From positions 1 to 64,000 of the forward strand of contig NZ_RBZM01000004.1 of assembly GCF_003628305.1 (NCBI RefSeq): 64,000 nt of DNA. The letters run 5' to 3'. The notes beneath the pieces were generated by a model. The model had not been told where the DNA came from. It made no database searches and worked only from the letters and a program-made list of their open reading frames with translations. Position 1 is the stretch's first letter; each line of letters starts with the position of its first letter. Positions 8,578-18,058 of the stretch are shown one piece after another. This DNA comes from Cohnella endophytica. Its GTDB lineage: Bacteria > Bacillota > Bacilli > Paenibacillales > Paenibacillaceae. Made by a program: the position numbers and the translations under genes.

Positions 8578-9462
8578 ATGGTCCAGGGAAAAACGTACTC
8601 ATCTAAAATTTTCGATATTTCGCTTATCATCTTACTATGCCTCATCGCATTTTTTTGCGTTTTACCATTGTGGTATACACTCGCAGTATCTCTTAGTGAA
8701 AAAGCAGCTGCTACCGCAGGAGAAGTTCGATTATGGCCAGTCGGATTCAATATGCATTCGTATAAGCAGATAGTTGGAGACATGAAGTTTTTTCACTCGT
8801 TTCTGATTTCGGTTGAACGAGTTAGTTTAGCCGCAATTGTCAACTTTGTTATTATTGTGTCGATGGCTTACCCTCTCTCCAAAAGTACGAAAGAATTCAG
8901 AATTCGTAACGTTCTCATGTGGATATTGGTCTTTGCAATGTTGTTCAATGGCGGATTAATTCCTTGGTACATGACCATTAAATCTTTGAATCTTATAGAT
9001 AGTATCTGGGCACTTGTGCTTGGTGGCGGACTTCCGGTCTTTAATGTCATACTGGTGATCAATTACTTCCGTAATTTGCCGAAGGAGATGGAAGAGGCTG
9101 CTTTGGTGGATGGCGTAGGACCGTGGAATATGATGATTAAAATGTTCATTCCTTTATCTGTACCTGTTTTGGCTACCATCTCTTTATTTACAATCGTTTA
9201 TCATTGGAACGAATTTTTCAACGGACTTGTACTGACTTCGAAAGGTGACCACTATCCACTTCAAACGTATATCCAACAACTGGTTGTAGTCATCAATACA
9301 CAGACAATGACAGAGGATCAGCTCAAGACGTTGAACGAAATGTCCAATCAGACGCTAAATGCAGCGAAAATCTTCATTGCAATGATTCCCGTGTTGGCGA
9401 TATATCCATTCCTTCAAAGGTTCTTCATTCACGGAATCACTCTGGGATCGGTTAAAGAGTAA
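8578..9462 (+). CDS. Sugar ABC transporter permease, YtcP type
   Basis: 294-aa second permease subunit. The N-terminal segment (IFDISLIILLCLIAFFCVLPLW) and five further hydrophobic segments fit the MalG-like fold, and the coupling loop reads EEAALVDGVGPWNMMIKMF near residues 170-190. A strong AAGGGGGG site precedes the ATG. Order binding protein, LplB-like, YtcP-like is the standard one for Bacillales complex-sugar uptake systems. Confidence 0.92.
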   Translation: MVQGKTYSSKIFDISLIILLCLIAFFCVLPLWYTLAVSLSEKAAATAGEVRLWPVGFNMHSYKQIVGDMKFFHSFLISVERVSLAAIVNFVIIVSMAYPLSKSTKEFRIRNVLMWILVFAMLFNGGLIPWYMTIKSLNLIDSIWALVLGGGLPVFNVILVINYFRNLPKEMEEAALVDGVGPWNMMIKMFIPLSVPVLATISLFTIVYHWNEFFNGLVLTSKGDHYPLQTYIQQLVVVINTQTMTEDQLKTLNEMSNQTLNAAKIFIAMIPVLAIYPFLQRFFIHGITLGSVKE

Positions 9463-9542
9463 CAGTTAAATACAAAAAATGATGAGAAAGGGGACATGGA
9501 TCGAATATAATTTAGCTAGCAACAAGAGGAGGCGGTTTTGCC

Positions 9543-10616
9543 ATAACTAATGTTCTGGTGGTAGATGACGATCGACTGGTACGTAAGGGGATTATCTCGG
9601 CAATGCCATGGCGGGACTTTGATATGGAAGTGGTCGGAGAAGCCGCCAATGGTACCAAAGCGTTAGAGTTCTTGGAGTCCCATGAAGTTGATCTATTGTT
9701 GACAGATTTGGCTATGCCAGTCATGACAGGAATTGAATTGATGAGGGAAGTGCGTGAGCGATATCCGCATATTCACATTGTCATCCTGACTATGCATCAG
9801 GATTTCGAATATATTCAAGAAGCACTGCGCCTTGGTGCCATTGACTATATTGCGAAAGTGCAGCTTGAGCAGGAAAAATTCGATAAAGTGCTGGAACGAA
9901 TTGCGAGCAGAATCCGTACATCTCAGCCAACAGTGAAAGATAGGGAAATCGCCAAAGTAACCGACGAAAACGGTAGCTTCTATAATGATGTTTCTGAAGA
10001 AACACTGAACCAGTGGAAAAAAGCATTGAAATCCTTCGAATGGATTCAGAATGAAGCGTTGTTTCGTACAATCTTAGAGGAATGGAACGCGGTGAGACTG
10101 CCGCAGACGAAGTGGGTCACACTACTTGCAGAATGGGTATACGATTGGAACCGTGTGTTTGAGTCAGATAAGTCGATGATAATCAAATTGCCAGCAAACG
10201 GTGAAGAGATTGGTCAATGGCTCACTCGAATCCGACAGGACATCCGCGACCATATTCGAAAGCGGAATGTTTCTCCGGAGGTGGGTGCTGCCGTCATGAA
10301 AGCGATCGATTTTATGCAAAACGAACTGAACCAGCAGGTCACTGCGGCGGATATCGCTTCCCGAGTTGGCATAAGCAGAAGTTATTTCAGCCAATGTTTT
10401 AAAGATATCGTTGGGATCACCTTTAATGATTATTTGCGAAAGATTCGAATTGAAAAAGCGAAGACTTATTTAATCGGAACTGGGAAGACCGTTCAATGGA
10501 TAGCCGAGAATACGGGTTATATGGACGAAAGGTATTTTAGTCGGATTTTCCGCGACCAAACCGGGAGTCTTCCAAGCGAATTTCGAAAATCGTTTCGAGA
10601 CGGGGGATCGCGATGA
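9543..10616 (+). CDS. AraC-type response regulator (YesN-like), probable ATA start
   Basis: Two-component response regulator. A CheY-like receiver carries the acidic cluster VVDDD, the phosphorylated Asp in LLTDLAMP (codon at 9705) and the Lys in DYIAKVQ; a C-terminal AraC double helix-turn-helix (last ~100 residues, ISRSYFSQCFKDIVG and MDERYFSRIFRDQTG) binds DNA. The nearest normal start, GTG at 9558, would delete the first beta strand and lies 25 nt from the ribosome site. AGAGGAGG (9525-9532) is correctly spaced for ATA at 9543, giving I/M-T-N-V-L-V-V-D-D-D. Its partner kinase follows with a 4-nt overlap. It should activate this locus when the kinase senses substrate. Confidence 0.85.
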   Translation: MTNVLVVDDDRLVRKGIISAMPWRDFDMEVVGEAANGTKALEFLESHEVDLLLTDLAMPVMTGIELMREVRERYPHIHIVILTMHQDFEYIQEALRLGAIDYIAKVQLEQEKFDKVLERIASRIRTSQPTVKDREIAKVTDENGSFYNDVSEETLNQWKKALKSFEWIQNEALFRTILEEWNAVRLPQTKWVTLLAEWVYDWNRVFESDKSMIIKLPANGEEIGQWLTRIRQDIRDHIRKRNVSPEVGAAVMKAIDFMQNELNQQVTAADIASRVGISRSYFSQCFKDIVGITFNDYLRKIRIEKAKTYLIGTGKTVQWIAENTGYMDERYFSRIFRDQTGSLPSEFRKSFRDGGSR

Positions 10617-12304
10617 CTTTAAAGAAAAGGATCGTGATCCTTTTTCTTCTATGCTCCATGATTCCATTCGTTAGTATTGGCCTAATTTCCTTTTTCACAC
10701 TAGACTCTATACTCTCTAATAAGGTCAAAAAAGGGTATGAGAACAATTTGGCGCAAGTGGAGATGTCCCTCGAAAATACTTTTACCAATTTGAATCATGT
10801 TTCGCAACAGCTAGCTTTTGAAGGTACGATTGGCCAAGAGCTTAATGAGTTATTGCTTTCCCAAAAGCCGTTCGAACGATCACAAATTACAGAGCAGTTG
10901 AAAAGTCAAATGAGTCTTGTCACTTTTACGAATCCGAATATTGGGTTGGTTTTGTATTTCTTTACTTCGAATAATAGCATTATGTTCGAGAACTCCCCCG
11001 TCAAGGATGGATTTAGTTTGGAGAAACTCCCTCTGATGGCGAAGTATTACGGCATAAGCTATTACGGTCCGCATATCAGCAACAGCAGGTTCGATAACCA
11101 GTTTGTTTTATCTGCTCTTCGCAAAGTGGATTTACCAAATCATGATGATGTTTATATCTATATCGAGAGCGGACTGCACCTTACCCAGAATTTGTTCGAT
11201 AGTAATCAATATAGCAGCGATCTTTCCCATCTTATTCTGGATAATGATGGGAGGATTGCTTATACCGACTTACCTGAACAGTACAGAAGAAACGATATCT
11301 TTTCGAATAATCAGAGTGGCATGGCGTCCGGATCGGACAATGCGAACTATTGGTTTAAGATTAAGAGCGCGCAAGGCTGGAGTATCGTATCAGTTGTGCC
11401 CAAAACGAAATACAACATGGAAATCAACCGTTGGTACGTTCAAATGACGATCTTTACGTTATTCTTCACTTTGATTGTGTTCCTTTTAGCCATATTACTG
11501 TGGAAAATGCTTTATAAGCCATTGAATACGTTCAATAGGGAGATTAAGCAATTTTACCAGCATTCAAATCACACTCATTTTGCTATCGTTCCTACCCGGA
11601 TTCCCGAATTCGATCACCTGCTCCTGCAGTTACGATCAATGAAGGAACAGATTTGGGAATTGTTTCGTGAGATTGAGAACAAAGAGAGGGTAAAGGCAGA
11701 TCTAGAAGTAGAGAAATTGCTTTATCAGATAAACCCTCATTTTCTCATGAATACGTTAGATACAGTACATTGGCTCGCAGTTATGAACGGACAAACAGAA
11801 ATCGATAAAGTTACGCTTGCGTTAAACAAACTCCTTCATTATAACCTTGGTAAACTCGGTCAAACTTCCACAATCGGAGAAGAAGTGGAAGCATTAAATC
11901 AGTATTTGATTCTTCAGCAAATTCGATATGATTTTCAATTCGATGTGCAAATCTTCGTGAACGAAGATACGATGAATACTGTGATTCCGCGCTTTATTTT
12001 GCAGCCGCTTGTAGAAAATTCGCTTTATCACGGATTAAGTGACGACGGTTATATCCGCGTGCAAATCCAAATGACGAATCATATCGAGATCATAGTCCAA
12101 GACAATGGTGCAGGGATGTCACCGGATACGATCCATCAGTTGTTAAATACAACTCAGACAGCTCAGCGCAAAGCAGGGTTGGGAATCGGTATGAACTACG
12201 TTAAACGGGTGCTTGCTGCCAAGTATGGAGATGCAGCAAAGTTGGACATCCAAAGCGAGCCGGGAATCGGAACGATGATAATCATGATATTACCAGCCAA
12301 TTGA
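10613..12304 (+). CDS. Sensor histidine kinase, YesM type
   Basis: 563-aa membrane kinase. Transmembrane helix about 7-29, an extracellular sensor of about 240 residues, a second helix about 272-296, then a HAMP-like linker. The phosphorylated His lies in INPHFLMNTLD (about 376), and the ATP site has PRFILQPLVENSLYHG and a later GxGIG(M) box (AGLGIGMNYVK). The start overlaps the regulator's stop in ATGA, so the pair is translated together. It most likely senses a sugar outside the cell and drives the regulator at 9543. Confidence 0.93.
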   Translation: MTLKKRIVILFLLCSMIPFVSIGLISFFTLDSILSNKVKKGYENNLAQVEMSLENTFTNLNHVSQQLAFEGTIGQELNELLLSQKPFERSQITEQLKSQMSLVTFTNPNIGLVLYFFTSNNSIMFENSPVKDGFSLEKLPLMAKYYGISYYGPHISNSRFDNQFVLSALRKVDLPNHDDVYIYIESGLHLTQNLFDSNQYSSDLSHLILDNDGRIAYTDLPEQYRRNDIFSNNQSGMASGSDNANYWFKIKSAQGWSIVSVVPKTKYNMEINRWYVQMTIFTLFFTLIVFLLAILLWKMLYKPLNTFNREIKQFYQHSNHTHFAIVPTRIPEFDHLLLQLRSMKEQIWELFREIENKERVKADLEVEKLLYQINPHFLMNTLDTVHWLAVMNGQTEIDKVTLALNKLLHYNLGKLGQTSTIGEEVEALNQYLILQQIRYDFQFDVQIFVNEDTMNTVIPRFILQPLVENSLYHGLSDDGYIRVQIQMTNHIEIIVQDNGAGMSPDTIHQLLNTTQTAQRKAGLGIGMNYVKRVLAAKYGDAAKLDIQSEPGIGTMIIMILPAN

Positions 12305-12333
12305 TAAAAAACAGATGACGAGGAGAGAGTTCT

Positions 12334-13896
12334 ATGATTTTGAATACTGAGAAATTCCGCTCTTACATTGATCGCTTCTCCGGTATGGACGAAGAGACCG
12401 TAATTCAGCATATTGATAACGTCCATGCATGGGAGTGGCTTAAAGAGCAAATGCCGCTGTTCGAGTGTCCCGAACACGAGTTGGAAGAAACATATTATTT
12501 TAGATGGTGGGTTTACCGCAAGCATATCAAATTGACGACTGACGGATATATTGTGACAGAGTTTCATCCTGACGTAAATTGGTCTGGTAAGCATAACTCC
12601 ATCAATTGCGCAGTAGGTCATCACTTGAACGAAGGGCGTTGGCTGAAGCACAATGGTGATTTCTTAAAGGATTATATTTTGTTTTGGTTTCGTGGGGGAG
12701 GAAGTGTACGATCTTACAGCTCATGGATAGTTGATGCTGTTTGGAATTATTCGAAAGTAAGCGGTGATTTCGCATTCGCCATAGAACTCCTTCCGGATTT
12801 CGTCAACCATTATCGAGCATGGGTCGCCTCGCACTTGAACGATAGCGGTTTATTTTGGTCGCATGATGATCGAGATGCGATGGAACTCTCCATCAGTGGG
12901 TCGGGTCTGCGCCCAACGTTGAATTCTTATTTGTATGCGGATGCAGTAGCAATCTCGAAGATTGCTAGAATCGCTGGAAATCAGAAAGTATTAAACGAGT
13001 TTGAAGCTTATGCGCAAAGGCTGAAGGAACTTGTTCATACCAAACTATGGGACCCACAAGATGAGTTCTTTAAAGTCGTGCCGCTAGCTGATGCAAAGTC
13101 CAACGTGACCGAGTGGAATTTTGACAAAATGGATGCAAGCACAAATGTGCGCGAACAAATCGGGTATATTCCGTGGTATTTTAATTTACCTGATCATGGC
13201 TATGAAGTTGCATGGAAACAACTGATGGATTCAGAAGGGTTCCTTGCGCCGTATGGTCCGACAACTGCAGAGAAACGGCACCCTAGGTTTATGTACGAAC
13301 ATACCCATGAGTGTCTGTGGAATGGTCCTTCTTGGCCATTCGCCACGTCACAAACTTTGACGGCTATGGCGAATTTGCTGAACAACTACGTCCAAACCTA
13401 CATCAGCGAAACGGATTATTTACAATTACTGCGGACGTATGCGGCGTCGCATTACCGTGTATGTGAGGACGGAACCCGAGTTTCTTGGTTGGATGAAAAC
13501 CTAGACCCATATACGGGTAAATGGCTGTCGCGTCGTATTCTAGAGTCTTGGGGATGGAGAGAAGATAAGGGAGGTCGAGAACGCGGTAAGGATTACAACC
13601 ATTCTACCTTTAACGATCTAATTATATCTGGACTTGTTGGTATACGGCCTCGTGAGGATGACGTGCTTGAAGTTCGGCCACTGGTGCCGGTTAACTCATG
13701 GGATTATTTTTGTTTAGATAATTTGAATTACCGTGGACATACAGTAACAGTCCTCTATGATCGCGACGGGACGCGTTATGGAAAAGGACATGGACTACGC
13801 GTTTATTTGAATGGTATTGAATGCGCATCTGGAGAGTTGGGCGGCACTTCATTGGAAGTTTTATTGAAGCAAGTAGGAGCGGAGAGCAGGGCATGA
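12334..13896 (+). CDS. (alpha/alpha)6 glycoside hydrolase, MGH1/GH63-like
   Basis: 520-aa protein without a signal peptide, so cytoplasmic. It has the hallmark of the GH63/GH37-like clan: HECLWNGPSWPFATSQTL near residue 330, with HEC-xx-NGPSWP, plus a C-terminal beta-sandwich-like tail (DDVLEVRPLVP..). A possible general acid lies in LFWSHDDRDAMELSISGSG. GAGGAGAG precedes the ATG. It follows the kinase by 29 nt and precedes two more glycosidases, so it probably processes imported oligosaccharides. The sugar specificity cannot be read from the sequence. Confidence 0.75.
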   Translation: MILNTEKFRSYIDRFSGMDEETVIQHIDNVHAWEWLKEQMPLFECPEHELEETYYFRWWVYRKHIKLTTDGYIVTEFHPDVNWSGKHNSINCAVGHHLNEGRWLKHNGDFLKDYILFWFRGGGSVRSYSSWIVDAVWNYSKVSGDFAFAIELLPDFVNHYRAWVASHLNDSGLFWSHDDRDAMELSISGSGLRPTLNSYLYADAVAISKIARIAGNQKVLNEFEAYAQRLKELVHTKLWDPQDEFFKVVPLADAKSNVTEWNFDKMDASTNVREQIGYIPWYFNLPDHGYEVAWKQLMDSEGFLAPYGPTTAEKRHPRFMYEHTHECLWNGPSWPFATSQTLTAMANLLNNYVQTYISETDYLQLLRTYAASHYRVCEDGTRVSWLDENLDPYTGKWLSRRILESWGWREDKGGRERGKDYNHSTFNDLIISGLVGIRPREDDVLEVRPLVPVNSWDYFCLDNLNYRGHTVTVLYDRDGTRYGKGHGLRVYLNGIECASGELGGTSLEVLLKQVGAESRA

Positions 13897-13942
13897 GGCA
13901 TGATCAACGCATTCATGATCCTATACTAACGAGGCACACAAT

Positions 13943-16417
13943 ATGAAAGAATTCGAGTTAATGAAACAGCAATTTATTGACCCGCCAGTCGAATTCAGTC
14001 CGATGCCGTTCTGGTTTTGGAACGATGAGTTGTCCAAAGACGAGATTGTTCGTCAAATATATGACTTTCACTCTAAGGAAGTGGATGGTTTCGTCATTCA
14101 TCCAAGAATGGGGCTTCCGCGGGAAATGCCCTACCTCTCAGAGCCGTACATGGAATTAGTCGAAGTAGCTGTTGCAGAAGCTGCGGCATTGGGAATGAAA
14201 GTCATCCTTTACGATGAGGGGATGTATCCTTCCGGTTCTGCATGTGGAATGGTTGTGAAGCAGAATCAAAATTATGCCAGTCGCGGATTATTGCTGCAAG
14301 AATATCCTTGTGGGAATGAAGGCGGTTCTATATGCGTTCCGGTTACAATTCTTCCGGGAGAGTCTCTTGTATCGATTCAAGCTGTTCGTATGACCTCCCG
14401 TGAAGAGATTGCAGCGGAAAGAGTGCTTATACTCGAAGGAGGAGGGGAGAGTGTAACTTTCACTCCTCCTGATGGTTCCGGTGAGTGGTCGGTCCTCGTC
14501 TTTATTGAAACCTATACTAAAGGTAATATCCGTGGCATCCATCACGGTCAGGATGACGATGAGACAAATGCGCCTTTAGCAGCCGACCTGCTGAATCCGG
14601 ACGCGGTTCAGGCATTTATCTCATTGACACATGAGGCTTATTATCAGAAGCTCAGCCCGTATTTTGGATCAACCGTAATCGCCATGTTCACCGACGAGCC
14701 AGATTTACTTGGGCGTGGTCATCGAGAGGGATTAAAGCCATGGACGCGAGGTTGTTTGGAGGAGTATCTCGCGGCTGGGGGTCAGGAAAGTGATCTGCCA
14801 GCACTATGGTTCAGCATTGGAGAGAATACGCTTCATATTCGGCACAAATATGAAGCGATGATCAGGAATCGGCTCTCTCGAACGTATTACAAGTCTCTTG
14901 CTGATTGGTGTGATGCGCATGGTATCGGGTTGACCGGGCATCCGGCGGGCAGTAACGACATCGGTCTTCTCAAAGACTTTCATATCCCGGGACAGGACGT
15001 CGTATGGCGATATATTGCACCGGAGGAGGACAAGTCTCTCATCGGTGATCATAGCACAATGGGTAAGTGTTCGTCAGACTCTGCACGTCATCGAGGCAAA
15101 AGAAGAAACCTGAACGAATGCTTCGGTGTGTGTGGAGCCGTTGGTGGCTGGTCTCTAAGTGCGGACAATATGAAGTGGTATTTGGACTGGTTGTTTGTAA
15201 GAGGTGTCAATCTGATCAGTCCGCACGCTTTTTATTATTCTATCCGTGAGGAGCGCCGTGACGAACGACCACCAGACGCTGGACCTAATAATATTTGGTG
15301 GTCGGATTACAAACTGTTTTCTCGCTACATCAAGCGGATGAGTTGGCTTATGACAGACTCTATGAACTGTACGGAAGTGGCGATTTTGGCTGGCGCCGCA
15401 TACCTACCATGGAGAATAGCAAAACCAATGTACGAAGGGCAAATTGAGTTCAATTATTTAGAAGAAGATCTGTTGCGTAGTTCTTGCGATTACAACAACG
15501 GTGTGCTTGAAATTTACGGGTACATGTATAAAGCACTTTTGATAGAGGATGGTCGGCAGGTGGCTCCATCAACGTGGAAGACACTTGAAACTTTTGTAAA
15601 ACAAGGTGGGATAGTCATTGAACTGAATGATGGAAGGAACGAGACGTCTGACATCGGCCAGTTGAAAGTCGACGATGAGGAGGGAATTCCAAAAGTTCTA
15701 GCCGACAGGCAGTGTAGATCATTTGTAATTGAACCCGCATCCAAATCCATCCGAATTAGCAAGGTGACAAAGGAAGGCATTCTATTCTACGTTATCGTTA
15801 ATGAAGGCGAGGCAAATTATCAAGGCATATTGCGTTTGAAGCATTCAGGTGCGGTGGAATATTGGTATCCTTGGACAGGTGAAAGCGAACCCGCAACGGT
15901 TGCCCAAGCAGACGGGGAACTGATCATCGTAGTAAACATGGAGCGCAGAGAATGTCTTGTCGTTGCTGTCGACCCAAGCAGAGACAGTGAGATAACGAAT
16001 GTGTGCATGAGAGGAAATTCTGTGCGCCTTCAGGAGCTATCAGCTGGCTGGTGTGTGCTTGATGGACCATGGACTGGCGAACTGCCAGTTCTATCTTCAT
16101 GGACGGATTGGCAGGAAATGGAGCATTTTTCGGGTACGGTTATTTATGAGCGGCGTTTAGAGATCGGCGAAATGGATATTCAAGACGGGGTTCTGCTGAA
16201 TCTCGGTGATGTGCAAGAAATTGTCCGGCTATGGGTTAATGGAAAGGATATGGGCGTACGAATGTGGAGTCCGTACGTTTTTGATCTCGAACGCGAGCTG
16301 CGACCAGGTATAAACGTACTACGCGTTTCAGTAACCAACAGCTTGGCAAACCGTTATGATGGCAAATCACTGCCGTCTGGTATGCTCGGACCGGTAGAGC
16401 TCACCCGTAAATCTTAA
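13943..16417 (+). CDS. GH106-type glycosidase (alpha-L-rhamnosidase-like)
   Basis: 824-aa cytoplasmic enzyme. The opening PPVEFSPMPFWFWNDELSKDEI and the segments MFTDEPDLLG, LTGHPAGSND and GVNLISPHAFYYSI match the family often annotated as glycosyl hydrolase / alpha-L-rhamnosidase GH106. The TIM barrel spans about 15-500, followed by a glutamine-amidotransferase-like region and a C-terminal galactose-binding beta sandwich (about 690-824, with LNLGDVQEIVRLWVNGKDMG). The ribosome site is poor (GAGG). With the GH105-type gene next door it fits degradation of a rhamnose-containing polymer. Catalytic Glu assignment is uncertain. Confidence 0.75.
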   Translation: MKEFELMKQQFIDPPVEFSPMPFWFWNDELSKDEIVRQIYDFHSKEVDGFVIHPRMGLPREMPYLSEPYMELVEVAVAEAAALGMKVILYDEGMYPSGSACGMVVKQNQNYASRGLLLQEYPCGNEGGSICVPVTILPGESLVSIQAVRMTSREEIAAERVLILEGGGESVTFTPPDGSGEWSVLVFIETYTKGNIRGIHHGQDDDETNAPLAADLLNPDAVQAFISLTHEAYYQKLSPYFGSTVIAMFTDEPDLLGRGHREGLKPWTRGCLEEYLAAGGQESDLPALWFSIGENTLHIRHKYEAMIRNRLSRTYYKSLADWCDAHGIGLTGHPAGSNDIGLLKDFHIPGQDVVWRYIAPEEDKSLIGDHSTMGKCSSDSARHRGKRRNLNECFGVCGAVGGWSLSADNMKWYLDWLFVRGVNLISPHAFYYSIREERRDERPPDAGPNNIWWSDYKLFSRYIKRMSWLMTDSMNCTEVAILAGAAYLPWRIAKPMYEGQIEFNYLEEDLLRSSCDYNNGVLEIYGYMYKALLIEDGRQVAPSTWKTLETFVKQGGIVIELNDGRNETSDIGQLKVDDEEGIPKVLADRQCRSFVIEPASKSIRISKVTKEGILFYVIVNEGEANYQGILRLKHSGAVEYWYPWTGESEPATVAQADGELIIVVNMERRECLVVAVDPSRDSEITNVCMRGNSVRLQELSAGWCVLDGPWTGELPVLSSWTDWQEMEHFSGTVIYERRLEIGEMDIQDGVLLNLGDVQEIVRLWVNGKDMGVRMWSPYVFDLERELRPGINVLRVSVTNSLANRYDGKSLPSGMLGPVELTRKS

Positions 16418-16458
16418 ACTCTCGATGTAGAATTGGTTGGTATGGAGGCTATAAACGA

Positions 16459-17487
16459 ATGAAGATTCAGACATCCGCTCATGATTTGAGAAAAGTTGCG
16501 GGCCAAATAGCAGATTTTACGTTCGGAATGGATTTGACTTGGGACTGGCCAGGTGGTGTTGCGTTCTACGGAGTATGTCGGGCTTACGAAGTAAGCGGCG
16601 AGAAGGCACATTTAGAACGGATGGTCAACTGGGTCGATGATTATATCGAGGTAGGTCTTCCAAGTTGGACTGTGAACACTTGTGCGATGGGGCATATGCT
16701 GCTCACCCTCTACGAACAGACCAATGACCCAAAATATCTCGATATTATACTGAGTAAAGTCGATTATCTAGAGCATCGTGCATTAAGGTTTGGGGACCGG
16801 GTTCTACAGCATACTGTGTCGACCAGAAACGATTTTCCAGAGCAATGTTGGGCGGACACCCTGTTCATGGCAGCGTATTTTATGTTGCGCGTCGGCGTCA
16901 TGTTGAAGGAGAAGCGATGGATCGACGATGCACTGCATCAATTCTTCTGGCATATCAACTATTTGCAGGATGAGAACAATGGTCTATGGTATCACGGATA
17001 TAATCATATAAATAAGGATCACATGTCTGAGATTCACTGGGCACGAGCAAACGCTTGGGCGGCATATACGATGTCCCGTGTGTCAAGGGAGATTCCTGAT
17101 GGTTATTTGTATCCTAGTATGATGCATATCTGGAGTTCAGTGCGAGATCAGCTTGCTGCACTCAAAATGCTGCAAAAGGAAGATGGTCTCTGGGGCACAG
17201 TGCTAGATTACCCAAGTGCTTATGGTGAAGTATCGGCGACAGCGGGCATTGCCGCCTCTATGGTGATACATGGAAATCCGCTGCATTCGAAGTATATTCA
17301 AAAGGCATTAGAAGGCTTGTTTGAAAATATAGGAGAGAACGGGCGGGTCATGAATGTATCCGGCGGAACCGCTATTATGAACGATATCGAGGGGTATCTC
17401 GAAATTGACTGTAAATGGGCTCAAGGCTGGGGTCAGGGGCTTGCACTCGCGTTCCTTGCTGCAGTCATCGAGACAGTTGAAAAGTAG
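16459..17487 (+). CDS. GH105/GH88-type unsaturated glycuronyl hydrolase (YteR-like)
   Basis: 342-aa (alpha/alpha)6-barrel protein without a signal peptide. Motifs include SWTVNTCAMGHMLLTLYEQTNDPKY and CWADTLFMAAYFMLR, where Asp 133 matches the position of the catalytic Asp of YteR-type enzymes, then IHWARANAWAAYTMSR and the ending KWAQGWGQGLALAF. The reaction would be hydrolysis of the unsaturated uronic acid left by a polysaccharide lyase, joined to rhamnose in rhamnogalacturonan. It is the last gene of the locus; a terminator lies 425 nt downstream. Confidence 0.82.
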   Translation: MKIQTSAHDLRKVAGQIADFTFGMDLTWDWPGGVAFYGVCRAYEVSGEKAHLERMVNWVDDYIEVGLPSWTVNTCAMGHMLLTLYEQTNDPKYLDIILSKVDYLEHRALRFGDRVLQHTVSTRNDFPEQCWADTLFMAAYFMLRVGVMLKEKRWIDDALHQFFWHINYLQDENNGLWYHGYNHINKDHMSEIHWARANAWAAYTMSRVSREIPDGYLYPSMMHIWSSVRDQLAALKMLQKEDGLWGTVLDYPSAYGEVSATAGIAASMVIHGNPLHSKYIQKALEGLFENIGENGRVMNVSGGTAIMNDIEGYLEIDCKWAQGWGQGLALAFLAAVIETVEK

Positions 17488-18058
17488 ACAGGATCTTGGA
17501 ACATATTGGCGATTGTATAATGTTATTCGAGCGCTCAGTCATTTGGACAACACAGGCTCAACACTATCCTGCGACCGCATCGATACACAAGATACTTTTA
17601 CTCTGCTGGAACGGCAATTTATGCAATCGTGATCGTTGAAATGTTTCCACGAACAATTAACTTCAAACTGGAGTTCTAAAAAAGATCTTTCTCTAGTATA
17701 GCTACTCATATTTTCGCGGTAAATCATTTAAGTGGTCGAACAATTAATTATTGTCTATAATGCATAAACGTATTTGACGAAACAGGATACACCCTAATGC
17801 TAGATTTAGCACATTATATATTGGAACTATGCCCTGAGCCTCTAATTGACCATATTAACTTTGTAAACCGTTGCCAAGTTGAGAAGAGAAAGTCTGGCCA
17901 GTTTTACATTTAGCCCGTGGGCTTCGGTCTCGGGCTCTTTTGTCGTTTGATTGCTACTAAATGATAGAGGAACAGATATTCCGATTGCTAAAATAGGTAA
18001 AATATCGGAAGATATAGGAAAGATATTTGTCGAATAAAGTAATCGGAGGAGTTCATCG
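17488..18058. other. Intergenic region after the sugar locus
   Basis: No convincing gene. It holds one terminator-like hairpin at 17912-17936 and, near 18040-18055, the GGAGGAG ribosome site of the next gene. Composition becomes more AT-rich across it. Confidence 0.6.
17912..17941 (+). terminator. Terminator-like hairpin
   Basis: AGCCCG (17912-17917) pairs with CGGGCT (17931-17936) and CTTTTG follows. It would stop read-through from the sugar locus. Confidence 0.6.

Noticed and set aside
17488..17632. Extension of the frame at the end of the GH105-type gene in another frame
   Set aside because: It overlaps the gene's C-terminus out of frame and has no homology-like pattern.
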